Below are positions 21,641 to 32,148 of a stretch of DNA of 64,000 nucleotides, one piece after another. This DNA is from Pyxicephalus adspersus. Its lineage: Eukaryota > Chordata > Amphibia > Anura > Pyxicephalidae. Every line of letters begins with the position of its first letter. The first letter of the stretch is position 1. The stretch lies in NCBI RefSeq assembly GCF_032062135.1, contig NC_092859.1, forward strand, positions 36,226,286-36,290,285. Reading direction: 5' to 3'. Position numbers and translations under genes: made by a program. The notes below the pieces were generated by a model. It was not told the origin of the DNA. It saw nothing but the letters and a program-made list of their open reading frames with translations, and did no database searches.

Positions 21641-22797
21641 CCCCCCCTGGTGTTCTAATTCTGTCCATTTTTTATGCAAAAATCGGTACATTGTTTTGCA
21701 TGGAAATTTATTTTACATTGTAGGCCTTTAATTCTTAGACATAACTCACCAAAATATGTCCAAACTTTAATAATATTAATAATAAACTTTAGGTAAAAAA
21801 ACACAAAAATCTGTTAAAACAAGGGTGCATAAAAAACCGAATATAGAAAACTGTAATATATCTGTACAGTAGCATGTATAATACAGTGGTACTGATTAAG
21901 TCCGCTTTGGAATAAGTCGAACTTGGTATAAGTCCTGTTTAAACATGAAAAATTGTGTTTGGTATACAACCTTTGCTCTAGAACTTGTATTGGGTCAAAA
22001 TGAGTCATAACACCGCACGCTACCCTTATTTACCTCTCTCGAGACAAAGCCACGACTGCCCACGAGCGTCAGTACGCCAGTTGCTACCAATTAGTGAACA
22101 ACCCGCGCTATAACTCTCTGTGAATTACAGAACATCTCCTCCTCCTCCTCCTTCTCAGCACCATCCTAGTAGGCACTCGACTCTTCTCAGCAAAGGTAAA
22201 GGGAGGTTACATTTTCATTGATTTAATCTAATTGCTTTTGTATTTATGTATTTTAGTATTAAGCAGTGTTTAAATTATTTTATACAGCCCCCTCAATGTA
22301 TAATAATATGCCAATAACAATAGGATTTTTTTCATGGGAACAGATTAATAATTTTCCTTGTATTTTTTATGGGAAAAATTTGTTTGGTATAAGTCTTGTT
22401 TGGTATAGGTCCAAGGATCTGGAACGGATTACCAAGGTACCACTGTATATATATAATTATTTATAAATTATATAAAGATTTATCTTTAATGGATTCAATA
22501 CAGCTATTTTGTATTGAATCTAATACAAAATTATTTGAATTTCCCGCCGTGCCTCCCACACAAACCGACGCATGTACTGACGTCACTGGGATACCCCAAG
22601 AAACGTCACTCCACTCGCCGGCTGAAGATCGAAGGAACAGGACACGGCCCGAGGAGAAGATCTGACGGGCAGGATGCCGATGGGACAATGTAAGTTTGTT
22701 TTTTTTTGTTTTTAGCTAACCCCAGTGTGGCTCAAGGTTACCTCTCTTTGCGTGCTTTTTTTTACCCCAAGTAACACTCAAGAATACCACAGGGGGG
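21641..22797. mobile_element. piggyBac-like non-autonomous insertion splitting gene copy A
   Basis: The ends are CCCCCCCTGGTGTTCT on the left and, inverted on the right, CCCCCCTGTGGTATTCTTG. It is flanked by ATAA (21637-21640, a one-base variant of TTAA) and TTAA (22798-22801). Copy B of the split gene is uninterrupted here (GGTTTAATGGAGG), which gives the empty site and confirms both ends. The CpG-rich right third (22540-22690) and the GTTTAGCTAACCCC-type text show no transposase. The left third is AT-rich. It contains the Tigger-like insertion listed next. Confidence 0.8.
21884..22445. mobile_element. Tigger/pogo-like non-autonomous element (TA-flanked), nested
   Basis: The left end is CAGTGGTACTGATTAAGTCC and the right end, inverted, is CAGTGGTACCTTGGTAATCC, both bordered by TA. 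Such ends with a TA duplication indicate the Tc1/mariner superfamily, Tigger-like branch. The inside has repeated GGTATAAGTC phrases near both ends and no transposase frame. It sits inside the piggyBac-like insertion, so it arrived last in this nest. Confidence 0.75.
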
Positions 22798-23837
22798 TTA
22801 AACCAGGTATTTTATGGCAATACACAAAGCCACTGTCAGTTCTAAAGTACTGCAGAAATGCAATTTCTCTGGTTGGAAAGTTTGATACCTTTGTTCCTTT
22901 TTCAAGTAAGTTTTTCTCACGCAGTCTTGATGCTAGGAGTTCTGAAGCCTTCTTCGATAGTCCCAAATCACGTGCCAAATCACTCAACTCATGCTGATCA
23001 AATCCCTTATGAACAGGATCCTCTTTAATTTCAAACTTTTCATTATTGTTGTCATCTAGTTCATCACCATAATCATGTTCTTCAAGAGAGGGTAGTGTAA
23101 CTAAAACTGGCACTGGGACTTCATCTGAATGAGCCACTGGGCGTATAGCCGATGATAGACCAGGATACTCTATGTTACATTTATATTTTCTTGTTATATC
23201 CTGAAGTTTTCACTATACAAAAGTAACAGTCACTGAAATGATCTCCTGGCTCTCGCCAAACCATAGGTATACCAAATGGCATCTTATTACGTGTTCTCTT
23301 TGTCCACATCCATAAACCCTCGATACGCTGTTTGCACACCTTATGTGGGGCCCAAGACTTATCTTGATCACCAAGTTTAACTTTGAAATATGCCAAATAG
23401 GCTTGCTCTACAAATATGCTGATGTTCACCCTTTGACTGGGAATGGTGAAACTGCCACAGATATAACAAAATGAATCAGGGTTGTATAGGCAATTACGCC
23501 AGACATGATCTGAAAGAAAGGAAATACGTGTGTAAGTAGAAAAATAAATTTTGCTTATTCGCTACGTAAAGCAGCGCACAACCTCTCACCACAATGTCAG
23601 ATAGTGTATACAATAGCCTATTCAATAGCTTATACAAATCCACACTACAGTAATCGCATTAATATAAGCGGTATTGAAAAAACCCGACGTGACAGAAGAA
23701 AACTAACTGCACTTTCAGAATCAGCATACCTATTTTAGTGTAAATAAGCTTAAAAATTGAAGTCAACAAAAAATTTGTTCCCCAGTGTTATCTTACAGGT
23801 GTACTTATAGCTAAAGGCAAAATGTACCAAGGCACAG

Positions 23838-24527
23838 TAGAAGGAAAAAATAGGGTTTTTTTGGGCAAATAATCAATTGTATTCAAAGTTCAGTATCATA
23901 ACAACAACAAACGGGAGTTATAATCACAAGTCCAACAAACGGGAGAGGTGTACCCCGATTGTTAAATGCAGGCCCTGCTTGGGCACTAGACAATAGTTTC
24001 TATCAGGAATATAATCTTAGTAAATTTTCTCGCATGCATATGTCGATACCCAACGCGTTTCGCCCGGCTTGGACTTCCTCAGGGGGGGCCTTTACGTTTT
24101 AGCGCAGTTGCATGACGATTGCGTGCCAGTGTCTAGGTTCATATTAAATAAATGTAAAACATATGTAAGTATATATACATGTATAACAACATGGTACACA
24201 TCAAAATAAACTATGGTTGCGTACAAGTAATCTCTAGCAATCTTGTAGTAGAAGATAATTTACATTGTCTTGTTTACTATACAATAACAATATATTCATA
24301 AATAATCAGATAGATATTATGGTAACAATAAAAAAAAAATTTTGACTTATATATTCCTTGTAGACATATTGCATAGGTTATAATCATATTAGGGGGGAGC
24401 TGTGGTCCCAAGCGAATTAGAGATGAGAAAAGGTCTCCAAATAGAGAGAGGAGGTTCTGAGATAACCACCCAAAAGGAGAATCTGAGTTGAGGTAAGTAA
24501 GGTGGGGTGAGTAGGGTAAAGTAGGGT
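23838..24527 (+). repeat. PLE-A pseudo-LTR, left arm
   Basis: This is the inverted counterpart of 26456-27165. Long near-identical blocks include GTGTACCCCGATTGTTAAATG, AATGCAGGCCCTGCTTGGGC and GTGGGGTGAGTAGGGTAAAG. Divergence between arms, including small gaps around the hammerhead, shows the insertion is not recent. Confidence 0.85.
24040..24090 (-). ncRNA. Hammerhead ribozyme-like motif in PLE-A left arm
   Basis: Minus strand: CTGAGGA (24076-24082, fitting the CUGANGA core), a helix II formed by AGTCC/AGCC...GGGC, then CGAAACGCGTTGGG, with GAAA at 24058-24061. Penelope pseudo-LTRs are known to carry minimal type I hammerheads with a very short helix III, as here. The core is complete by eye; activity is untested. 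Confidence 0.65.
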
Positions 24528-24949
24528 GGTAAGAAATTGTAGGTGGGTGGCAGCCCCTGTATTGTATTGTACCCAAAAACAGCCGAGTGGTTACTGAAAA
24601 GTGCCAGGTGGTGCCCCTAGCAAAAAAGGGGCGGGGGAGAACACTGTTTATATAAAGAAGCTGTACAATAAAAGTAAAATAGTATATAACAGTAAAATAC
24701 ATTCATAAATATGAACAAAAAAGCAAAACATACATTGGGGTTTCTTGTAAACAATAAGGTGGACATATACAAAAAACTGTAGAAGAAAGAAAAAACTTTT
24801 TTTTATATACAGTCAGTCTTTGGGTAAGGGATACACAAGTACAATGAGCCCTATTTGTCATTCATGAGTAGATAGTTACTAAAGTACTATATGGCAGAGA
24901 TTATGTATTCACATATTATTTATACAGCAAGTTGGATAAGCTCAGGTTT

Positions 24950-25426
24950 TTAGGAATGGCTAAAGCTAAATACGTCATTAAGGCCTGGAAACTGATTACG
25001 TTTTAAAGTGAATTTCCATTTTGTTTTGCATTGGAGGAGGATGGTATAAAAATCTCCTACCCTGGGGTTTGGAGAATTTTTTTCCAAAGCTGCAAATTTG
25101 ATGCAGTTGGTGTCAAATTTATGTTCAGTTCCTACGTGAAAGCTGATGAGTGTTACCATTTTTCCATGTTCATAAATGCGTTTTTTGAATGGTCTTTTGG
25201 TTTTGCCTACGTAAAACCAGCCACATGAACAGATTATAAGGTAAATAATGCCTGATGATTGGCAGTTAACATGGTATCTGAGTTTATGTAGGGAACCATT
25301 AGGTAGTTTTAAAGAGGAATTTTTGTAGATCCAATTGCATTGGCCATAGTCACCACAGGGGTGGGTGCCAGGAGGTCTGGTATCTGGTTTGATGCTAGGA
25401 GGTTGGGTATAGTGACTATGGACCAC
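24950..25426 (-). pseudogene. Penelope-type GIY-YIG endonuclease domain (PLE-A)
   Basis: The 158-residue frame contains GIIYLIICSCGWFYVGKTKR, the GIY...YVG core with the following Lys-Thr, then RPFKKRIYEHG, matching the R-x3-R-x3-H pattern of Penelope endonucleases. Upstream, Cys and His residues (HPCGDYGQCNW, then HVNC) form the zinc-finger-like linker expected between RT and nuclease. The C-terminal block (GDFYTILLQCKTKWKF, then PGLND) matches the family's terminal region, but the catalytic Glu usually seen there appears to be missing (LLQCKTKW). It would nick target DNA to prime reverse transcription. It is separated from the RT remnant by stops, hence called a pseudogene. Confidence 0.82.
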
Positions 25427-25739
25427 TGAATCCTGTTAGGTGATTAAGGGCTTTGGACCCAGGTGAGTGGAAACATTGGTCGGATGTAAGAATATTTTAA
25501 TGTTTGGAAACCATTCTGTGAATACTTTGATGATGTTGATGAAAATGTGTTATATTGCAATCTTAGGTATATTTGGGGGAAGGTGTTTTTGGAAAATTAA
25601 GTCATCTTGAGTAAGAATGCATAGTCTCTTTTAGGTCTTCTTGAGATGTTTCTTACTATATGTCCTGAGTAATAGCCTCTCCGTGAGGGCTTTAGCTTCA
25701 AGTTTGAAATTCTGTTCTGATGTACAGTTGCATTTGATC

Positions 25740-26105
25740 CTAAGAATTTGACTGTATGGAATGCTTTTGACTAGAGGTTGTGGGTGAGCACTCTTGGCAT
25801 GCAGTATAGTGTTTCCTCTCCTTTCTATACAGGGAGGTTTGAATGGACAGGTCCTCAGAGATGGTAATGTTTATATCCAGAAAGGGAATCTCGGTGGGGT
25901 GTGAACAAAAGGTGAATTTGAGGTTGTAGTTGTTGGTTTGAATGGATTGGTAGAGATCTTCTACCAGGTGATGTGGGCCCGTCCAGATAATCAAAATATC
26001 ATCAATGTAACAGGTCCAGAGCGGACGTATACCTATGTAGACATGCAGTCTCTGCATTTCTAACACCCAGGAATACAAGGTAATCCTTAATCCATTCTCA
26101 TACTT
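25740..26105 (-). pseudogene. Penelope-type reverse transcriptase, C-terminal fragment (PLE-A)
   Basis: Open for 112 codons from 26078. It contains LWTCYIDDILIIWTG, the catalytic YIDD motif C in the Penelope form, followed by EDLYQSIQTNNYNLKFTF and IPFLDINITI, the usual post-motif-C segment. Motifs A and B and the fingers are not found upstream (26105-26455 is AT-rich without match), so the gene is truncated. It lies directly 5' of the GIY-YIG domain on the same strand, as in intact Penelope elements. Confidence 0.82.
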
Positions 26106-26455
26106 ATACTTGTCTGCCCATATATTGACTCATGGATAATTGTCTATACATTTAGTATACTATTCTACCTACCTTTTTACCCACTTACCGTATGTACTAG
26201 TTTCATTATACTTACTATACCCTGATAAAATAGTTATTTCACTTAGTTCCCCCACTACTCTAAAAGCATGGATCTATAGTCTTTGTATAAAACTTTTATA
26301 GTAACACCTATAGAATATCCTATACACATATTTTTATTGTACAGCTTCCTTATATAAACCAGCTATACTAATCAGTTTCTTAGGCATGGTTGTTCACTAC
26401 ATTTTGTGGCAGGACCTGCCATTTTATATATACATTATATACAATCATTTTGTTT

Positions 26456-27165
26456 ACTTTACCCTACTCACCCCACCTTACTTACCTCAACTCAGATTCT
26501 CCTTTTGGGTGGTTATCATACAACCTCCTCCCTTTTTTTGGAGACCTTCCTCTCATCTCTAATTCGTTTGGGACTACAGGTACCCCCTAATATGATTGTA
26601 ACCTTTGCAATATGTCTACAAGGAATATGTAAGTCAAATTTTTTTTTTAATATTACCACAATATTTATTATTACGAATATATTGTTATTGTATAGTAATT
26701 GTGTTATTGTATAGTAAACAAGACAATGAAAATTATCTTCCAATACAAGATTACTATAGGGTACTTGTATGCAACCATAGTTTATTTTGATGTGTACCAT
26801 GTTGTTATACATGTATATATACTTACATATGTTTTACATTTATTTATTATGAACATAGACATTGGCAAGCAATCGCCATGCAACTGTGCTAAAACATGAA
26901 GTCACCCCTGAGGAAGCCCAAGTCGGCCGAAATGCATCGGGTATCGATATACGTATGCAACAACATTTACTAAGAATAAATTCCTTATAAAAACTATTGT
27001 CTAGTGCCCAAGCAGGGCCTGCATTTAACAATCGGGGTACACCTCCCCCGTATGTTGGACTTGTGATTATAACTACTGTTTGTTGTTGTTATGATACTGA
27101 ACTATGAATACAATTCATTATTTGCCAAAAAAACCCTTCTCTATTTTTCCTTCTACTAAATTATC
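26456..27165 (-). repeat. PLE-A pseudo-LTR, right arm
   Basis: Reverse complement of 23838-24527 with small differences. It ends close to the sequence TTCCTTCTACTAAATT. About 80 bp of unmatched sequence lie between it and the right 16-bp duplicate. Confidence 0.85.
26900..26945 (+). ncRNA. Hammerhead ribozyme-like motif in PLE-A right arm
   Basis: CTGAGGA at 26908-26914, helix II from AGCC...GGCC, GAAA at 26929-26932, then TGCATCGGG. The core residues are kept, while the helix III segment differs from the left arm (TGCATC against CGCGTT). Confidence 0.6.
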
Positions 27166-27264
27166 TCAAGGGTTGGCAAACTGGGCCACTGTGTAAGGCC
27201 ACTCTCACAGCTGTCTACAGCAGAAGAACACCTCATCCATTTAAGTGATGTACCAAGGCACAGA

Positions 27265-28305
27265 TTATTGTTTATTATAGCAGCTATGAGCACCTTAAAC
27301 GACCAGCTGCACATGTGTGTGTACAGGTCAGACCAGAACAATGATAGACGAACATTTTCACTCACAGTCTGACCGGCACATTATAGGAAGTTGTCTGCTA
27401 ACAAAGTCAGTTCCAGGCAGATATAACTGACACAAATTACACAAGAGCTGGGTGAATCTCAGGACTGGATAAACAGGCATACAAAGGGTAAAACAACCCC
27501 ATCCATTTATATTCTATCTGTATATTTATCCATTTTGGATTTCCTAAAACTGTGCAGTCACACAAAGACAGAATACAATTGGAAGAATTCATCCAGCATT
27601 CGCGTGCTGATCTTACAGGAATGGTGTAAATTGCTATAAAATGAGTCAATGATATAAAACAATACAAAAAAAATCTGAAGAATAAAAATAAAAATAGCAG
27701 ATCGTCTGTCTTCATGATTTAGGTATGTTACCTTATACAAAGTCATGGCCTGCCTTAAAAAGGCACGTGTGTTGGAAAAGTGGATTTAAGGGGTTATTAG
27801 TTAAAGAGGACCTGTCGACAGTTCATAAGGGCCAAATATGTAAAATTGAGAGAACTTTATAACAGACCTAAACCCACTCACTAAAATCTCAGTAAAGCTG
27901 GTATATATTAATTTTAGTCCAATAATTGTTTTATTCTTTTCAAAGCTTGATGATTAGGTGAGTAAATAGAGCACCAATATTATTATGTTTTTAATCATTC
28001 AGTTAATATTTGGTGGAATGGAGGAGAAGTGCCCAGAGAAGAGTCCAGATTTAAAACCTGCAGTTTTTTTTTAAGCATAACCTGGTGATCCCTGTTTCAT
28101 GGACTTTCTATTAAAGTGTGACAACTGTCATCTGATTGCACTCCAGCGTTGTCAGCATTCGCCCTGGTAGAGTATAAGCAATCATACACAAATGTACAGG
28201 CATGGTCAATAGGAGGAATCCACTCCAGGACAATAATGTTCAGCTGGTGTTGCATATGGACAGGAAGTGGTTGAAGTAGGTTGCATGAGATCAGGAGCAC
28301 CAAAC
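27265..28305. other. Stretch without recognisable gene
   Basis: No reading frame with family similarity. Short frames here on the minus strand are not supported. Confidence 0.5.
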
Positions 28306-28308
28306 ATG

Positions 28309-28368
28309 TCCAAGCTTTAGAACAGGGAGCTATCAGTTTTTTTTCTTAACTTCCTGTTCTAAAGCTGC
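28309..28368. repeat. Perfect-stem hairpin
   Basis: AGCTTTAGAACAGG and its inverse CCTGTTCTAAAGCT surround a ~30-base T-rich loop. Possibly a miniature element relic; no transcript evidence. Confidence 0.55.
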
Positions 28369-28576
28369 AAAAGGTAATCAGAGAAAATCTCCCCAAAGTG
28401 AAGGGATTACTCGTGTGACAATACAATAGTTCTACATGGCCACCAATACAAACAAATGTAAGATTCTCAGAAAACCAGACATAGTGTCATAGTGATTTGT
28501 TTGTTGTTTTTTTTTATAACAAATATTATTATGTTTAGTGAGATAGAACCAGACAAGATTTTGAAGGGCATGTGTT

Positions 28577-28588
<12 letters not shown>

Positions 28589-28630
<42 letters not shown>
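28589..28630. repeat. (AT)n(AC)n compound microsatellite
   Basis: About 13 AT units run directly into about 7 AC units. Confidence 0.95.
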
Positions 28631-28631
<1 letters not shown>

Positions 28632-29299
28632 CTTATAATAACTACTACCCTCATCTCCATAGCACAGGGAATATTTATGTAGTTCAGCAGAGGCAGAGAG
28701 GAGGTATAGGAGGTGCTCAATAGATTTGTATCAGGATAAAAAGATTTTGTTATGTACATAGAGAACTTACAATTATATGATAGAGACAACAAAGTGAGCA
28801 AAGCAAAATACTTTAAAAAATAAATAAAGAAGTTTAATATTTTTTTCCTACTAGAATTGAATGTGCAATAATTCTGCTTTCATACTCTTTATAAAATGTG
28901 CAGATTTTGCAAAACTTTAACTAAGAATGAAAAATTCCCACAGCAGCTGAAGTCTGCTTACTGAAAGACATGACATGCAGTAAACTCAGAGATGAAATAA
29001 ATATATATTTTTGATTATTGCCTCCAAAAACAAATCCCATGAATATGTCTGAGCTATTTTGAAAACTCAGAGCACTTAGGAACTAAGGCGACTAGTTATT
29101 TATGAGTCCGCGAGTGTTAGAGCCCATGGGAAAGTGGATGGCACAGTTTAGAATGGAAGATTCAGATTTGTCTGGATTCAATCAAATCCTAATTTCCCAT
29201 CACTACTGAAGATATCTTCCTAGCTCACTGTGGTCATTGGCAGGAGAATGTCTCCCTCTGGTGGTAGTTTTTGAGATTGATAATGATTTTTTGCACTAT

Positions 29300-29600
29300 T
29301 ATTTTTATATGAATATTAATATTAATATTATTATGTATTTATAAAGAGCCAAAATATTACTAAGAGCTCTATAAATTCCATAGTTATGTACAGTATATAT
29401 CTGTCCCTCATGAGAGGCTAGGATGCCCACTATCATGGTCATATGTCATTAACACAGTCAATTTTAGGGGGAAGCCAATTATTCTGCCTGCATGTTTTTG
29501 GGATGTTGGAGGAAAGCAGAGTTACCAGAACAAATCCATACCAGGGAAAACATAAAAACCTAATGCCAATTGTGTCCAGCACCTAGCACTCTAGTACTAC
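29300..29600 (-). mobile_element. Old L2/CR1-type LINE 3' UTR fragment
   Basis: An ATT/AAT-rich run followed by TTTATAAAGAGCC, then AATTTTAGGGGGAAGCCAATTA, TGCCTGCATGTTTTTGGGATG and GGAGGAAAGCAGAGTTACC. This order is the widespread 3' untranslated segment of vertebrate L2/CR1-type LINEs read on its reverse strand. It is very diverged. Confidence 0.65.
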
Positions 29601-29633
29601 TAATATATTTTCAAATATATATGAAAGTAGATA

Positions 29634-30093
29634 CAAATGTCCCCGGGCTATATACGAGATAGGGGCTGTAAGTTTGTTCTTAAGTTGAATTTGTATGTAA
29701 GTCGGAACATGTACATTATTTTATTAAATGCAATAAGGACATATGTTTGTCTCAACATATTGTTAGGCAGCATGGTGTCAGTTACTGTATAAAATTCTCA
29801 CTGTTAATCACAAACAAAGCAAAAAAAAAAAAATCTTTATGGAGCCTAAAGTTTCATTAACTTCTGGAGAAAGCTGTGCAAACTGCAGAGTTTGTCTTGG
29901 TCATTAAAGAGTTACAAGAGATTGCAGAAAGAGCTCACACCCTAAGATCACCCACAACCTCAGCTGTGTTTAAGTCATGCAAACTGTCCCCCTCCCCCTT
30001 CAAGCCTCTGTTCTGCACACAGTGAGCAGGGAAGCCACTTTCCTATCCTATAGTCATCCGTATGTCAGATGTTCTTAACTCGGGGACTACCTG
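29634..30093. mobile_element. Tc1/mariner (Tigger-like) non-autonomous element
   Basis: Bordered by TA on both sides. The left end reads CAAATGTCCCCGGGCT and the right end, inverted, CAGGTAGTCCCCGAGTT. Subterminal matches also occur (GTTCTTAAGTTGAA against GTTCTTAACTCG). There is no transposase frame; the interior has an A-run at 29820. Confidence 0.7.
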
Positions 30094-31088
30094 TATCTAT
30101 ACTCTGCCCTTCCATCCAACATATGTTTATCTATTTAGGGTTGCAGTACTTTGTGAACTGATTTAGGGTGACTGTGATGGCCCCTGTTGGCTGAGGAGGA
30201 TCACAATGGCGCCACAACAGTTATTGGTGGTCTTGCATTGCAGAAGTAAATCTTCATTCGTACATTCACATTAAACAGAGATTGATCTTATGTCATGTAA
30301 TAAAGGTACATACAACATATAAAACTTGTGGATTTCTTTAATATCTCACTACAGACAAACATTAAAATGTCCTTCACATAGTGCCTGCAGATAAAGATTG
30401 AATAACAAAACAAATGACACATACAATTGGCCTGGTGTATATATTCTCATAATTAGTGTAATTAGAACTGAACAAACCTGTTGTTCGAGATAACCTTTAA
30501 AGTTAGCTTGTTGAATGTACACAGCGTCTGCCCGGTGTATACACATAACATGCTCACAGGAAAGGCTGCTTTGTCTTACAGACTGACATTAAAAGTTCAC
30601 AATTAATGTAAATGTTGGGATTGCAAGCTGGTTGTCGGGGTAAATAGCTGTGAGCACTCCTATTGGCTGGTGGTTGTTAGGGGCAACCATAACCTCAAAT
30701 TAGTTCTAATTTGTCCAGGATTGGCCGACCCAGTGAATTTATCACAGGAACTTATAGTTTAGGACCCCAAAGTTATACTGTGAGATTTGCAGATAACTCT
30801 TGGGACAGTTGAGGTCAAAGTGTCTCATCTACAATTAGTAGATCATAACTGTAGAGCAAATCTACAGTTTGCCATGGAGCATATAGGCAAAGACCAGTCA
30901 TTTCTGTAATATGCTGATGAGGCAAAGACAGAGTTGTTTGGTCACAGTAAAAAAAAAAAAATAACAAATGTTTTGCACAAATATTATTTCAGGGGAATAA
31001 ACCCCATACCAACTGTGAAGCATGGGGTTGAGATGGTAATATTTCGGGATGCTTTGCTGCTTCAGGACCTGGACAGCTTTCAGTTTTC

Positions 31089-31302
31089 AGCCTGATTTAT
31101 TAAAGCTCTCTGAGGCTGGAGAGAATACCCTTTCATTAGTGAAGCTGGGTGACCCAGCAAACCTGGAATGGATCTGGTCCAGGATACAAAATATTTGCTA
31201 GTAAATGATTTTAAAGAAATCCATTCCAAGTTTGATCACCCAGCTTCACTGATGAAAGTGTATCCTCCCAGCCTTGTAGAGCTTCAATAAATCAGACCCA
31301 TT
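31089..31302. mobile_element. Palindromic MITE with ~85-bp arms
   Basis: The left arm runs CTGATTTATTAAAGCTCT, GAGGCTGGAGAG, CTTTCATTAGTGAAGCTGGG. The inverted right arm runs CTGATTTATTGAAGCTCT, AAGGCTGGGAGG, CTTTCATCAGTGAAGCTGGG. A short unpaired middle separates them. A second, worn relative is at 41172-41330. Superfamily not determined. Confidence 0.75.
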
Positions 31303-31786
31303 AAGTCAACTATAAAGCGTTATGGACTAGTAACCAATATTTCCCTATGGTCTCCCTGTAACTGATATTCCCTAGCAAGTAAGATAGAGGGCGGCAGTAG
31401 GATGATGTCATTGAAGGGTTCCACTCAGGAGCAGGCATAGGGAGGTGCAAAGTGGTGCCAGTGCATAGGGGCCCCAAACCTTCCTCGGCCAGGTCAGTTC
31501 AGTGGGGGGCCCCAAGTCAGTACAAGGGGCCACTTTTGGCTATGTCAGTCACTGGTTCCACCTCTAGTTCACACCATTAAGCCATGGTGGTATCAGAAGT
31601 AGCATTATTCCTGCAATTTTATTGTGTTGCTACCACAATCCTTGTGGAATGTTACCCAGAATAGTGATGAGGGGTAAGTACTTTTACAGGTGTAAGGATA
31701 GTCACAGATCATAAAATGTATATTTTGTTGCGAACAGTGGGAGATATTAGCGGGTGAACCTGATAGTGTGCTAAACCTCAAATATG

Positions 31787-32148
31787 ATGTGTTTCATGAT
31801 CAAGGTAAGTAATAGTAGAAGAGGGGAAAGGGAGAAGGAGGCTCCTTTTTAAGGCACAGGGTTAGTATAGATAAAAACAATTACTTTATTTCCTAATGAT
31901 TAGCTTAAATTACAGTAACACATAATTTCAACAAATTAATACAAAACATATCCTATTTATGCTATGTTCCTGACGAATAGGGGTCGGCTCAAGAACTGCT
32001 TATGATTGTTGTACATACAATGTTGTTTGAGTTACCGGAATCATACAACAATAAGTCTTTTTTCCGCCGCATTTTGCCTAAATTGGCTTCATCAGGGGAT
32101 ATCAAGGCTTATTGGGCTCATACTATAATGTTCAGAAATATTCATTTA
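31787..32148 (-). repeat. Left pseudo-LTR-like arm (PLE-B)
   Basis: Reverse complement of 35635-35990. Shared blocks include CACAGGGTTAGTATAGATAAA, TGATTAGCTTAAATTACAGT and AGCCAATTTAGGC. An intact-looking start is GTGTTTCATGATCAAGGTAAG. Confidence 0.82.
32045..32105 (-). ncRNA. Degraded hammerhead-like motif, left PLE-B arm
   Basis: Minus strand: CTGATGA (32089-32095), helix II AGCC...AGGC, but the following GAAA has become CAAAA and CGCGTC reads TGCGGC. It is therefore probably inactive, unlike the right-arm copy. Confidence 0.6.

Larger units (their letters stand above)
20923..23508 (-). pseudogene. Decayed multicopy gene, copy A (cc8L18.2-like uncharacterised family)
   Basis: Read on the minus strand, homologous blocks appear in order: a zinc-binding N-terminus (CYICGSF, then LGDQDKSWAPHKVC, MPFGIPMVWREPGDHF and DCYFC at 23181-23508), DLARDLGLSKKASELLASRL at 22900-23010, STEWRLFIDSSKRSLRGVLL at 21540-21620, RNWPPRSALKPGD...LHEPLVDRENI near 21300-21380, PPLHMKLGLIKQFVKALL near 21230-21290, and HSHLSNFPENLGAVSD near 20940-21010. 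I recognise this as a family of unknown function, dispersed in many copies in Hydra and arthropods (cc8L18.2-like); this is from memory and unsearched. An intron-like acceptor (CTTTCTTTCAG) precedes the zinc block. The gene is split by the TTAA-flanked element at 21641-22797 and ends at the inverted repeat. Numerous frame breaks. Copy B lies at 32.2-34.3 kb. Confidence 0.75.
23838..27247 (-). mobile_element. Penelope-like element A with long inverted arms
   Basis: On the minus strand are the C-terminal part of a Penelope-type reverse transcriptase (25740-26105) and, 3' of it, a GIY-YIG endonuclease (24950-25426), the defining pair of canonical Penelope-like elements. Arms of ~690 bp in inverted orientation (23838-24527 and 26456-27165) contain hammerhead motifs, as in Penelope pseudo-LTRs. 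The 16-bp sequence ATGTACCAAGGCACAG occurs at 23822-23837 and, in the same orientation, at 27248-27263, which fits a target-site duplication. The right one lies ~80 bp beyond the end of the recognisable arm. The RT N-terminus is missing, so this copy is defective. Confidence 0.8.

Noticed and set aside
24277..24702. 141-codon minus-strand frame in the PLE-A left arm as a gene
   Set aside because: Lies in the noncoding pseudo-LTR; the inverted copy at 26.4-26.8 kb does not keep the same frame.
28535..28801. 88-codon minus frame with a Val-Tyr-Ile repeat
   Set aside because: Produced by the (AT)n(AC)n microsatellite.
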